From: JAMXLO01 sp963799415
GTDB taxonomy: Bacteria > Pseudomonadota > Alphaproteobacteria > Acetobacterales > Acetobacteraceae
Direction: 5' to 3'
NCBI GenBank assembly: GCA_963799415.1
Contig: CAWCXI010000025.1
Span: 124,001 to 188,000, forward strand
DNA length: 64,000 bases
In this document: positions 55,476 through 63,912 of the stretch, one piece after another
How positions within the stretch are numbered: the stretch's first letter is position 1
Layout: each line of letters starts with the position of its first letter
Notes under the pieces: generated by a model
The model's input: only the letters and a program-made list of their open reading frames with translations
The model's database searches: none
Told to the model about the DNA's origin: nothing
Made by a program: the position numbers and the translations under genes

Positions 55476-55567
55476 CGGCACGGCCGCGAACAAATCACAG
55501 TGCCGCCCTAATCCGGCCACGACTGATCACCAGCTTCCTGGCACACGTTCAGGATAAGGATCGTGCC

Positions 55568-55936
55568 ATGCGAATCTGGTACACACTGCTGATCGCTGCA
55601 CCTGTCGCGGCTGGCCTACTGGCTGCTCCCGCGGCACACTCAGACTCGCGCGATCATCGCGACTGGCATGGCGAGTGGCACGGAGACAGGGACTGGCACC
55701 ATCACGACCACGACGACAACGGTGGTGCGGCCACCGCAGCCATTCTTGGGCTTGGCGCCGCCGCGATCGTCGGTGGCGTGATTGCCTCGCAGCAGCCGCA
55801 GTACTATGCGCCGCCGCCTCCAGTGGTCTACGCCCCACCACCAGGGTACTACTCGGGGTATCCGCAGGACGTAGAATTGTACTTCGACATTGTCATTGCG
55901 AGAAGCGAAGCGACGAAGCAAGCTCGGTCACGCTGA
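55568..55936 (+). CDS. small His/Asp-rich exported protein with REP-derived C-terminus
   Basis: 122 aa; AAGGAT precedes the ATG. A signal peptide is followed by a His/Asp/Trp-rich stretch (WHGDRDWHHHDHDD), a Gly/Ala-rich hydrophobic zipper (ATAAILGLGAAAIVGGVIA), then a Pro/Tyr-rich region (PQYYAPPPPVVYAPPPGYY). This is a common envelope protein layout, possibly metal-binding. The last 16 residues (IVIARSEATKQARSR type) are encoded by a half REP element, so the native stop has been displaced. Confidence 0.7.
   Translation: MRIWYTLLIAAPVAAGLLAAPAAHSDSRDHRDWHGEWHGDRDWHHHDHDDNGGAATAAILGLGAAAIVGGVIASQQPQYYAPPPPVVYAPPPGYYSGYPQDVELYFDIVIARSEATKQARSR
55894..55930 (+). repeat. REP-type element (copy 3, half) at the end of the His-rich gene
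   Basis: CATTGCGAGAAGCGAAGCGACGAAGCAAGCTCGGTC repeats the left arm of the 43238-43319 palindrome; no matching right arm follows. It codes for the C-terminal tail of the preceding gene. Confidence 0.8.
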
Positions 55937-56251
55937 GCGCGCACAAACCTGGCCGGGCTCGCTTTGACGCCGCGCTCCTAACAGGAAACCCCGAGCAGAC
56001 CGTGCCGCGCGCATCTCGGGAACACGTGGATGGATGGCCGGCCTGCGTCGGCATGACGAATGCCGGTTTCATCCAACGCGGGTCCGCCGCCAGGCGGGTG
56101 GAACTCGCAACGACACGGATTACGGTGCGCCACCGAATCGCTGCCGATCTCCAGGTGGTTCGGTTGGCGATGTTAACTGAACATGGCGTCGTCCTCCATC
56201 GCCAACTATGGGCACGCGACGCGCCTGGGAGCTAGGGTCTGGCACCGATGG
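55937..56251. other. 315-nt non-coding gap
   Basis: No convincing gene on either strand. It holds a GGATGGCCGGCC/GGCATGACG stretch of the sort often found in dispersed repeats of high-GC genomes, but no second copy is present here to prove it. Confidence 0.4.
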
Positions 56252-57490
56252 ATGAGGACTATCGCTGTGCCATACCCACGCCTGCAGCCATTCGACGCCG
56301 CACCGTCCAATTCGATGCCCATCGCGGGCGCTGTTCGCTGCAGTTCGCGCGTGTTTCTGAGCGGACGGAGCGCATTGCAGCCTGATGGTTCGGTCGCCGC
56401 GCTGGGCGATGCTGCGGCGCAGACCCATGCCGCACTCGACAACATCGCGGCGTCATTGCAGGCCGCCGGTGGATCGCTGCGTGACATCACCAGACTGACG
56501 ACATCGCTAGTCGATCGCGCGCACCGCAAGCCAGTGTACGAGACGATCGGCAGCCGTCTGCGCGACGTGTTCCCGGTCGGCACCGGCCTGCTGGTCGCCG
56601 GCCTGCCGCTGCCCGAACTGATGGTGCAGATCAACGCTGAGGCGGTGGTTGGATCACCGGTACAGCGCCTGCGGACGTTCGAGATGAAGGACTGGTTTGG
56701 CCAGGACGTTGGCTGGCAGGGCGCGATGATTGCCGCAAGCAAGACCGAGCTGTTCGTGCGCGGCCAGACCGGCGCGTCGCTCGACGGCAGCTTCATGGCA
56801 GGTCTTGGACGGCGGCCCGAGGATGCCGCGGAACAGGCTGAACTCGCGCTGAGCAATCTGGCCACGCTGCTGCGTGAGGCAGGTTCCGGCATGGACGAGG
56901 TTTGCAAGATCACCGTGTACATCAGTGACCGCGCCTATCGCACTGCGGTCTATCCGGTGATTGGCCGGCATTTCCGGAACATTCATCCGGTGTCAACCGG
57001 GCTGATCGTGACCGGATTCGCCCGCCCGGAGATTCTGTTCGAGATCGACGCCTATGTATTGCGCAAGCAAGGCACGCCGCACCAACGACTGCGTCGCTAT
57101 CATTCGAACACTGTGCGCTACGGCTTTGCGCAGCAGGCGCTCGACTGCGACTTTTGCATGGCGGTGCGCGCCGGCGAACAGGTCATTCTGCGCGGCCAGA
57201 CTGGCACAGATCTCAACGAGGTCATGCACGGCATCGGGGATCCCGTGACCCAGGCCGAACAGGCGATGGACAACGTCGCCGTGCTGCTTGGCGAGGCGGG
57301 CGTCGGGATGGCCGATGTGATCAAGGCGACGGTGTTCGTCACCGACCGCGCCTTCCTGCCCGGCGTGACAGACGTCGTGCTTCGTCGACTGCACGGCGTG
57401 ACGCCATGCTTCAGCGCGGTGGTGGTGAAGGGGCTGGCCAGCCCCGAGCTGTTGATGGAGGTCGATATTACCGCCGCGAGATCAGGCTGA
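56252..57490 (+). CDS. three-domain Rid (YjgF/YER057c/UK114)-like protein
   Basis: 412 aa from the ATG at 56252. Three Rid-like modules follow one another: about residues 15-130, 135-270 and 275-410. Each has the pattern A..QA..AL.N....L..AG....D......V.D R........ followed by a P-type turn and a final EI/EV strand (LMVQINAEA, ILFEIDAYV, LLMEVDITA). Real RidA deaminases have Arg in PARSxV; here the positions read PVGTGL, PVSTGL and PCFSAV, so the catalytic Arg is missing in all three. It may be a structural pseudo-trimer with binding rather than deaminase function. Confidence 0.85.
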   Translation: MRTIAVPYPRLQPFDAAPSNSMPIAGAVRCSSRVFLSGRSALQPDGSVAALGDAAAQTHAALDNIAASLQAAGGSLRDITRLTTSLVDRAHRKPVYETIGSRLRDVFPVGTGLLVAGLPLPELMVQINAEAVVGSPVQRLRTFEMKDWFGQDVGWQGAMIAASKTELFVRGQTGASLDGSFMAGLGRRPEDAAEQAELALSNLATLLREAGSGMDEVCKITVYISDRAYRTAVYPVIGRHFRNIHPVSTGLIVTGFARPEILFEIDAYVLRKQGTPHQRLRRYHSNTVRYGFAQQALDCDFCMAVRAGEQVILRGQTGTDLNEVMHGIGDPVTQAEQAMDNVAVLLGEAGVGMADVIKATVFVTDRAFLPGVTDVVLRRLHGVTPCFSAVVVKGLASPELLMEVDITAARSG

Positions 57491-58006
57491 CGCCTCCGCC
57501 AGTTGCGCTGGCATGTCGCCGACCTCGCTCTGAAGCCCGCGCTGCGCCACGATCTCCTGCCACAGCCGTAGGATACTGTGCATCGTCGCCTCCGCCACCA
57601 GGCAATGTCCCTGATCGTCCATTGCAAAGAATGCCACCGTCGCGTCCCCTCGTGCACGCCGCAAGGCCTGGGTGAGAACATTCAGGCACTGGACCACCTG
57701 ATCGGGCGCTTGCAGCCTGGCGTGGCGCAGGATGTCGGTAATGCGGAACGCGCGCAGGCCATGCACGGCGATGCTCGTGGCTTCGCGGCCCAGTTCGAAG
57801 AATACGCTGACCACCGGCAGCATGCCCTGCACGAGTGCCAACATGTCTCGCGTTTCTTCGATGTTGCAGCCGATCAGCGTCGGTGCCTCGGGGGATGCTG
57901 GTGCCGGCTGGATACCGAACGCGCGAACCATCTCCTGCTCGAGCCAGCGTCGTACCTCGGGTGGCGCCGCCTTGATCTCGTCTACGGACAAAGTGATACC
58001 GGTCAT
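57482..58006 (-). CDS. conserved protein of unknown function, candidate FNR/FixK target
   Basis: 174 aa. The N-terminus LSVDEIKAAPPEVRRWLEQEM looks like a small helical module, and the middle is helical with Leu/Val (LALVQGMLPVVSVFFELGRE), then LRAFRITDILRHARL and a C-terminal helix. No cysteine motif or membrane segment. I do not recognise the family. The FNR-type box 54 nt upstream is a perfect match to consensus. Its 3' end overlaps the Rid-like gene by 9 nt (convergent). Confidence 0.7.
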   Translation of the reverse strand: MTGITLSVDEIKAAPPEVRRWLEQEMVRAFGIQPAPASPEAPTLIGCNIEETRDMLALVQGMLPVVSVFFELGREATSIAVHGLRAFRITDILRHARLQAPDQVVQCLNVLTQALRRARGDATVAFFAMDDQGHCLVAEATMHSILRLWQEIVAQRGLQSEVGDMPAQLAEASA

Positions 58007-58353
58007 CCTTGCTCTCCTCGGGCTGTCACCGCGTCATGGCGGATCCTGCGACAGCCCGCATTGATCAGAATCAACCGAAGGTGTCCGATTGCAGCGGTTC
58101 GGCAGGCAGCGGCGAGCTACTGTGCCGAGGGCCGGCTGAGAGTGTGGAGTGGCTCCTTCATGTGCATAGACGGTTCGTGGAACGAGCCTGACCCAGTTCA
58201 CGGCGGACGTTGCCCCGATCTCAACCACTTCGTCAGAAGATTGCAGCCTATAGAATCAGGGCACTACATTTTCCGTCTCTGGCAAAAAAGGAGAACTGGA
58301 GGCTGCGGCCAAAAAGGCACGCCCATCGGCAACGCCCTCGAAGGCCGTCAGCG
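58007..58353. other. 347-nt gap with FNR-type box
   Basis: This gap separates the 174-aa unknown gene (minus) and a small lipoprotein gene (plus). Apart from the perfect FNR/FixK-type box at 58061-58074 I see no gene. A GGCTGAGAG stretch near 58133 recalls a thiamine box, but the rest of that motif is absent. Confidence 0.4.
58061..58074 (-). promoter_or_regulatory. perfect FNR/FixK/Anr-type box
   Basis: TTGATCAGAATCAA is a 10/10 match to TTGAT-N4-ATCAA. It lies 54 nt upstream of the 174-aa gene's start, the same distance as the other two boxes in this window, and could also act on the plus-strand lipoprotein gene. Confidence 0.75.
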
Positions 58354-58497
58354 ATGCATTCAAGATCTTTCGCCCGGATTGCGCGCAGCGCGACCCTGTT
58401 CGGTGCCATATTGGTGACGATCGCGCTTTTGGCGTCATGCGGAAGCGCCGCGAACAACGTCGGGTATGAATTTGCGCGCCTTCTGATCAACCGCTAG
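58354..58497 (+). CDS. small lipoprotein (47 aa), tentative
   Basis: A basic N-terminus (HSRSFARIARS) is followed by a hydrophobic helix and the lipobox LASC, then a short tail GSAANNVGYEFARLLINR. Such short lipoproteins are common but easily predicted by chance; the ribosome binding site is weak. Function is unknown. Confidence 0.4.
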   Translation: MHSRSFARIARSATLFGAILVTIALLASCGSAANNVGYEFARLLINR

Positions 58498-58639
58498 CGA
58501 GGCAAGGCAGACAACGTGACGAGATACTCGGTGGCGGGGTTCGACATTACATCGTCAGTATATGCCGATGCGTTCGCGTCTGCGGGTCTCACTGGGGCAC
58601 TTGCAAGGTAGGCGGCTGCTCCTCGAGCACCGACGCCGG

Positions 58640-60170
58640 TCAGGCCGCCCGTACGTCAGTCGCGAATCCGTGCATCTCGCGCGACAGGTCCTCGGCCTGC
58701 TTCGACAACAGCCGAGGCCTCAGCACTTCCGACGCAGCGGCACCTGTCTCGGTGGCGGCTTGGCTGACCCCGGCGATGGTCGTGGTCACCTCCCGGGTAC
58801 CGCTGGCCGCTTCAAGCACATTGCGGGAGATCTCGTGTGTGGCCGAGCCCTGCTCCTCGACTGCCGCTGCAATCGTGGTGATGATCGCGCTGACCTCCTC
58901 GATGATGCTGACGATGCCCTGGATCGCAGAGACCGCCTCGCCGGTCGCGGAGCGGATCTGATGGATCTGGCCGTCGATCTCCTCGGTCGCCTTCGCGGTC
59001 TGGGTTGCCAGGCTCTTCACCTCGGAGGCGACGACGGCGAAGCCCTTGACGGCATCGCCCGCACGCGCGGCCTCGATGGTGGCGTTGAGCGCCAGCAGAT
59101 TGGTCTGCGCGGCGATCGTGTTTATCAGCCCCACAACATCACCGATCTTCTGCGCGCCTTCCGCCAGCGCCCGCACCACAGTATCGGTTTTGCGAGCATC
59201 GTCGACAGCCTTGGTGGTGATCTTCGCCGACTGCGCCACCTGACGGGAGATTTCGCCGATCGATGCGGTGAGTTCCTCCGCGGCACTGGCGACCGTCTGC
59301 ACACGCTCGCTTGCTCCGCCGCTGCGGCAACACCGGCAGCCTGCTGGTTGGCCTGGCCGGCGGTCGGCCTCGATCATGCTGTCTTTGAACACCTGAACGG
59401 TCTTGGCCATTTGGCCGACCTCATCGGTCCCGTCCGCGTGCTGGGATCGCGACCGTCATGTCGCGCGCCGCCAGCCCGCGCATCGCCAGCGTCATCGCGC
59501 TGATAGGCGTGGCGATCAAGCCGACCAAAATCCAACTGCCGAGACTGGCCATGATCAACGCGACGATCATGAACCCGATGATGTAGACCCGGCCGGTCTG
59601 GTAGCTGTCGCTGATGTCGGTAGACACCTGCCTGGCGGCGGTCACGTTGTAGGCCATGCTGGCCCGCAGCGCCGCGTCGACGCGATCGCCGAGCGGAGCC
59701 ATTTCGGTGAACAGATATGTCTTGGCGTCGCTCAGCTTGTTCGCGGCCATCAATTCCAGCAGACGCTTCGGTCGCTCGTTGAATGCTGTCTTCGCTGCCT
59801 GCAGATCGCGGTAAAGCTTTGTCTCGGTGCCCGGATCGATGGTTGGAGCATAGGCGGCATCGTTCTTCTGGTAGCTGGCCACGAGTTCGGCCAGCTTGGC
59901 GTCGGCGCCGGCACGCGCTGCCGCGTCGTCGGCCTGCAACAGCGCACGCGCGACGGTGCCGCGGTACGTGGCGAAGCTGGTCCGCATCTCGTCCAGGTAG
60001 ATCACGGCCAGCAGATAATTTTCGGTTATCCGCCCGACCGCTGCGTTGGTCGTGCCGGAGCGCTGCATCGCGGTGCCGCCCAATCCGGCAAGCAGCGCCA
60101 GAATGAACGCGAACGAAAGCAGGATCTTGGTACGGATCGCAAGGTTCGCGGCGCCACGAGCGAGCCACAT
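58640..60170 (-). CDS. methyl-accepting chemotaxis protein, frameshifted
   Basis: N-terminal TM1 (about residues 13-33), a helical periplasmic 4HB-like domain (LDEMRTSFATYRGTVARALLQ...), TM2 (about 190-210), HAMP, then the cytoplasmic signalling domain with the hairpin tip IGDVVGLINTIAAQTNLLALNATIEAARAG. Three shifts are required: one surplus G near 59442 (after VAIPAR) and two between about 59360 and 59305. It relays ligand binding to CheA; no other che genes are present here. Confidence 0.85.
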
Positions 60171-60435
60171 GATGCAGGTTCCTCGGCTACGAAGCGCGCA
60201 TGAAGGGTGCTGCTCTGCGTAATGCCGAATGCTTAAGCTGAAGTTACCATGGGGAACTCGCCTGCCGCGACCGCCGTCTTGCCCGGTAACTGCGGCTCGA
60301 CCTTGGCCTCCGCGGCGGTGGCGTTCGCTGTCCTGTGGATCGACGACTTATCGGTGTCGGCTCATTCTGCGCTTGAGCCTAGCCGTCCGGCGCTGTTCAG
60401 TCGCTCCGTTGATCGCAACATAAGGGAGCAGTGCC

Positions 60436-60800
60436 ATGGCCAATCCGTTCGTGCATGTCGAGCTCAACACGCAGAATGTCGCGAAGGCGAAGTCGCTCTA
60501 CCAGTCGCTGTTGCCTGGTCGCTGAATGACGTGGATATGGGCGGTGGCATGACCTACACGATGATCGATGTGGGCGAGGGCACCGGCGGTCGAATGATGC
60601 AACACCCGATGCCAGGCGCTCCGTCGATGTGGCTGCCCTACGTTCTGGTGGACGACATCGTGGCGGCGACTGCCAAGGGGAAGTCGCTGGGTGCGACGGT
60701 GGTGCGCGACGTGATGGAGGTAATGGGCGCAGGTTCGCTCTCCATCATCACCGATCCTACGGGCGCCACGCTGGGGTTGTGGAGGCCCAAGGCAAAATAG
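60436..60800 (+). CDS. VOC (glyoxalase/bleomycin-resistance) superfamily protein, frameshifted near 60510
   Basis: GGGAG lies upstream of the ATG. Starts PFVHVELNTQNVAKAKSLYQSLF; the frame breaks and continues AWSLNDVDMGGGMTYTMID to the end DPTGATLGLWRPK, the usual second beta-alpha-beta-beta-beta module of PhnB-like VOC proteins. One T appears missing (CTGTTGCC). Corrected length is 121 aa. It has metal-ligand candidates (His near residue 7, Glu near 9). Substrate unknown. Confidence 0.78.
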
Positions 60801-60865
60801 TGACGGACACCTGGTTGTCCAAGCAAGTACTTGCGTAACGCGCCGACGCCACGCAATATACAAGC

Positions 60866-61624
60866 ATGAGCTTGGATAATACCTTGCCAGATGCCCGATC
60901 GGGCGACCGAATCCTCGGCCTGATCAAGCGGCGCGGACCGATGCGCTCGGCGGACATCGCAGCAGTACTCGGGACAACCGCCGAGGCGGCGCGGCAGCAA
61001 CTGATAAAGCTGGCGGACGAGGGGCTGGTCGAGGCCGTAGCCGAAAAGCAGGGCGTTGGCCGACCTGCACGTTACTGGCACCTGACACCCGCGGCGCACA
61101 ATCGCTTCCCCAATACACATGCCGAGCTCACTGTGCGCCTCATCGATGCGGTCCGCTCGACACTCGGCGAGGCAGCATTGGAGCGGCTCGTTCGCGTGCG
61201 TGAGGAGGAAACCAGACGCTCCTACGCCGGCGCGCTTTCGGGTGCCACAACGCTGGGCGCCCGCGTGGCGCGCCTGGCGGAGGTCCGTTCGCGCGAAGGA
61301 TACATGGCCGAATGGCGCACCGATGCCGCGGGCTTTCTGCTGCTGGAAAACCATTGCCCGATCTGCGCTGCCGCCGCGGCCTGTCAGGGTTTCTGCCGCG
61401 CCGAACTCGATGTGTTCCGCGACGTGCTGGGCCCCGGAGTAACGGTGGATCGCATCGAGCATGTCCTCGCGGGAGCGCGTCGCTGCGCGTACCGCATCAC
61501 TCTGATTGAGGCCAGGAAGGAGACGGACGATGAACTGGACGGACGTCATGTCACTGGCCGAACTGGCGGAACACGGAAAGGCCGTCGTCCGGAACGGCGG
61601 GCGGCAGATCCTGCTGGTGCATAG
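60866..61624 (+). CDS. SufR-like HTH transcriptional regulator with Cys cluster
   Basis: About 252 aa in this frame. The N-terminal winged helix-turn-helix (about residues 10-75, LIKRRGPMRSADIAAVLGTTAEAARQQLIKL) is followed by a dimer helix and a C-terminal cluster C-x2-C-x5-C-x3-C (HCPICAAAAACQGFC), the Fe-S binding pattern of SufR-like regulators. The frame overruns into the Rieske gene by 95 nt; the family usually ends soon after RRCAYRI, so the last 30 or so residues may be an artefact of a missing stop or an indel. It probably senses Fe-S status and may control the adjacent Rieske gene. Confidence 0.82.
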   Translation: MSLDNTLPDARSGDRILGLIKRRGPMRSADIAAVLGTTAEAARQQLIKLADEGLVEAVAEKQGVGRPARYWHLTPAAHNRFPNTHAELTVRLIDAVRSTLGEAALERLVRVREEETRRSYAGALSGATTLGARVARLAEVRSREGYMAEWRTDAAGFLLLENHCPICAAAAACQGFCRAELDVFRDVLGPGVTVDRIEHVLAGARRCAYRITLIEARKETDDELDGRHVTGRTGGTRKGRRPERRAADPAGA

Positions 61625-63110
61625 TGAAGCTGGGGTATTCGCCTGCGTGAACCGTTGCCCGCATGAGGGATACCCGCTGAGCGAGGGCACGCTGACCGAC
61701 GGATGCGTGCTCACCTGCAACTGGCACAACTGTAAGTTAAACCTGGCAATGGTGCCACGCTGGTTGGCGGCGATCGGCTCACACGGTATCCGGTCAGACT
61801 CGAAGCCGGTCGTGTGTGGCTTGGTCTGTCTCCGCCCGATCCTGACAGGCGGCGCGAGGAGATCCTCGCCGGTGTAGTGCGTGGTCTCGAGGACCTCGAT
61901 CAACAGCGACTGGTGCGGGAAACGTCGCGGCTGTCCCGCCTGCATGCGGATCCCGCGGATGCGGTGCGCGCGGCGATCATTTGGACGGCAGAGCGGCTGG
62001 AGTTCGGGACGACCCACGCGATTGCCGGTGCGGCCGACTGGCTCCGCCTGTTCGACCGACGGTCCACAGTCTGGAAGAAAAGCTGGCAGCATTGGGCGAG
62101 ATCCTCGGCCATATTGCCGATGATGCGCGCGGCGGCGGTCATTATCCGTACCCTGCAGCAGCGGGCAGGTGGAACGAGGTGGAATTTCTGGATTCGGTGG
62201 AGCGGGAGGACGAAATCGCGGCCATCGCCCAGCTGCGAGGTGCTCTGGTCGCCGGGCTGACGCCGGACGATCTGCTGCCGATCCTTGCCGACGCCGCGCT
62301 GGCGACTACTCCGGCTTCGGCCACTCGTTGATCTATGTCGTCAAGACGATCGAACTGACGCAGCGCCTGGGCTCGGAGGTGGCTGAACCACTGCTGTGCC
62401 TCCTCGTGCGGCATCTGATTTATGCCCGGAGTGAGGATCTGTTGCCGGAGTTCCGTGACTATGCGAAATGCCTTGCCGGCTGGAGACAGCCACCCCTGCC
62501 CTGCCCGCCGCTGAACGCCGCTGAACGCCGCGGCCTTACGTGGGATGGCTCCGAAATCCACGATGATTGCCGTCGCCGCATGGGGAGGGCGCTATCCGCC
62601 CGAAGAGATTTTCCAGTGCTTGTTGAGGCTGCCGCGTGGAATCTGCTGCATGTGAACGAGCACGTGTTCACGCGCGCAGATGGCAAGCTTGCGGACAACG
62701 TCGGCTGGCTTGACTTCAAGCATGCGCTCACATTTGCCGAGGCAGAACGGACTATCGTGCGACGGCGCACAAGCCTGTGGCCGGCGGCGCTGCTACAGAT
62801 CGCATGCTTCATCGGCCGCAATGCCGGATATGTCGCCCCCGAATTCGACACCAGCGGTTACTTCGTGGCGGACCCCGAACGCTTCGTCGAGGACAGTATC
62901 CGCGGATTGTTCGATCATGGCCGCGACCGCTTCATCGTATCGGTGCATCTGACAAAGACCCTGCTGGCAGGGGTCAATCTGATGCATATGCACCTTGCCC
63001 TGACGCCGACGCTGACGGCGGCCCTCAATCGCTTCCTGAGGGCGCACATTAAGGGACGCCACGTGCTTCGAACCGCACGGCAGATGCGCGAGTTGGTCGA
63101 GCGGGAATAG
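61530..63110 (+). CDS. Rieske 2Fe-2S protein with long C-terminal extension, three frameshifts
   Basis: AAGGAG precedes the ATG at 61530. The Rieske site is C-x-H...C-x2-H (RCPHEGYPLSEG, CNWHN) in the first 75 residues. After the site the frame is lost near 61751, 62058 and 62303 (each one base short) and otherwise continues VWLGLSPPDPDRRREEI, then GAADWLRLFD, then VHSLEEKLAALGEILGHIADD, then SGFGHSLIYVVKTIEL. Corrected length is 527 aa. The about 430-residue C-terminal part is helix-rich with several His and no motif I recognise; it is unusual for a Rieske ferredoxin. Coupled to the SufR-like gene. Confidence 0.75.
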
Positions 63111-63145
63111 TAGTACCGGCAGTCGCAGCTAGATGGTGAGGCAGC

Positions 63146-63685
63146 CTATTTGTTGCTACCAAACATCTCCGCGATATCGCGGAGCAGAATAGGGTCTTGT
63201 GCCAGATTGACGTTGCCTTGCCGGGGAAACTTGCGTGGGGGAATGACATCTCTCCCCGACATGTGGATCATCAGGAGATACCACTCGTCCTCGTCATCCT
63301 CCAGGAAAATCGCACGAGGCCGCCGAAAACCCCAACTCATACGCTCCATCGCCATTCTGGCGACCTCTGGGAACAGGTTGGGGGAAGACCGTTCCGAAAC
63401 GCCTTTCGTCAGCCGTTCGCCATCCCACGCCCAAACCCTGTAAGTCTTGCTCTCTGGGTTGCCCGCGGCTCTCGAATCGTCCTCGCCGGCGAAGCGCTTC
63501 AGAGCACTGTATGCAGCATTTATTGTCGCGATGCGTTTGGGGTCAGGTGCGCATCCGGCTTCGTGGTATCTCCTCTGCAACCTCACCCATGCCTGCTTGA
63601 GCGCTGATGCATTCCCTGCAATCGGGAATTCGCCTTCAAGTTCGAACACCATAATGAAGTTCCGGTATTCCAGATCATCAGCCAT
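63146..63685 (-). CDS. J-domain-like protein lacking HPD
   Basis: 179 aa from the ATG at 63685. Residues about 28-70 (ALKQAWVRLQRRYHEAG...DPKRIATINAAYSALKRF) follow the helix II-III layout of DnaJ J-domains, but the HPD tripeptide that triggers Hsp70 is replaced by HEA. The rest (WAWDGERLTKGV...RPRAIFLEDDEDEWYLLMI) is a beta-rich domain without known motif. It may be a degenerate J-protein or a new family; no chaperone gene adjoins it. Confidence 0.55.
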   Translation of the reverse strand: MADDLEYRNFIMVFELEGEFPIAGNASALKQAWVRLQRRYHEAGCAPDPKRIATINAAYSALKRFAGEDDSRAAGNPESKTYRVWAWDGERLTKGVSERSSPNLFPEVARMAMERMSWGFRRPRAIFLEDDEDEWYLLMIHMSGRDVIPPRKFPRQGNVNLAQDPILLRDIAEMFGSNK

Positions 63686-63912
63686 GGCAGAATGTCCCTC
63701 GGCGAGATTCCAGCGAGTGCGGCCGTCTTGGCGGCATGTGCATGCAAGGCAGATGATCATATAGCGATTGGCGGGTGGCCGTAATAAATGGTCAACGCGC
63801 TATGACAGTCACGTTAGTCCGGGATGCCTGGACGTCGCACCCCCGGCTGGAGTTACGTCACTGACGCCGACAAAGGCGGCGCAATTGCTGGCGCTCAGGC
63901 TATGATGCGCCG

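Noticed and set aside
58120..58210. Thiamine (TPP) riboswitch: GGCTGAGAG followed by GCCTGACCCAG
   Set aside because: Only two short pieces resemble the THI box; the ACCTGA core is altered, the closing helices are missing and no thiamine gene follows.
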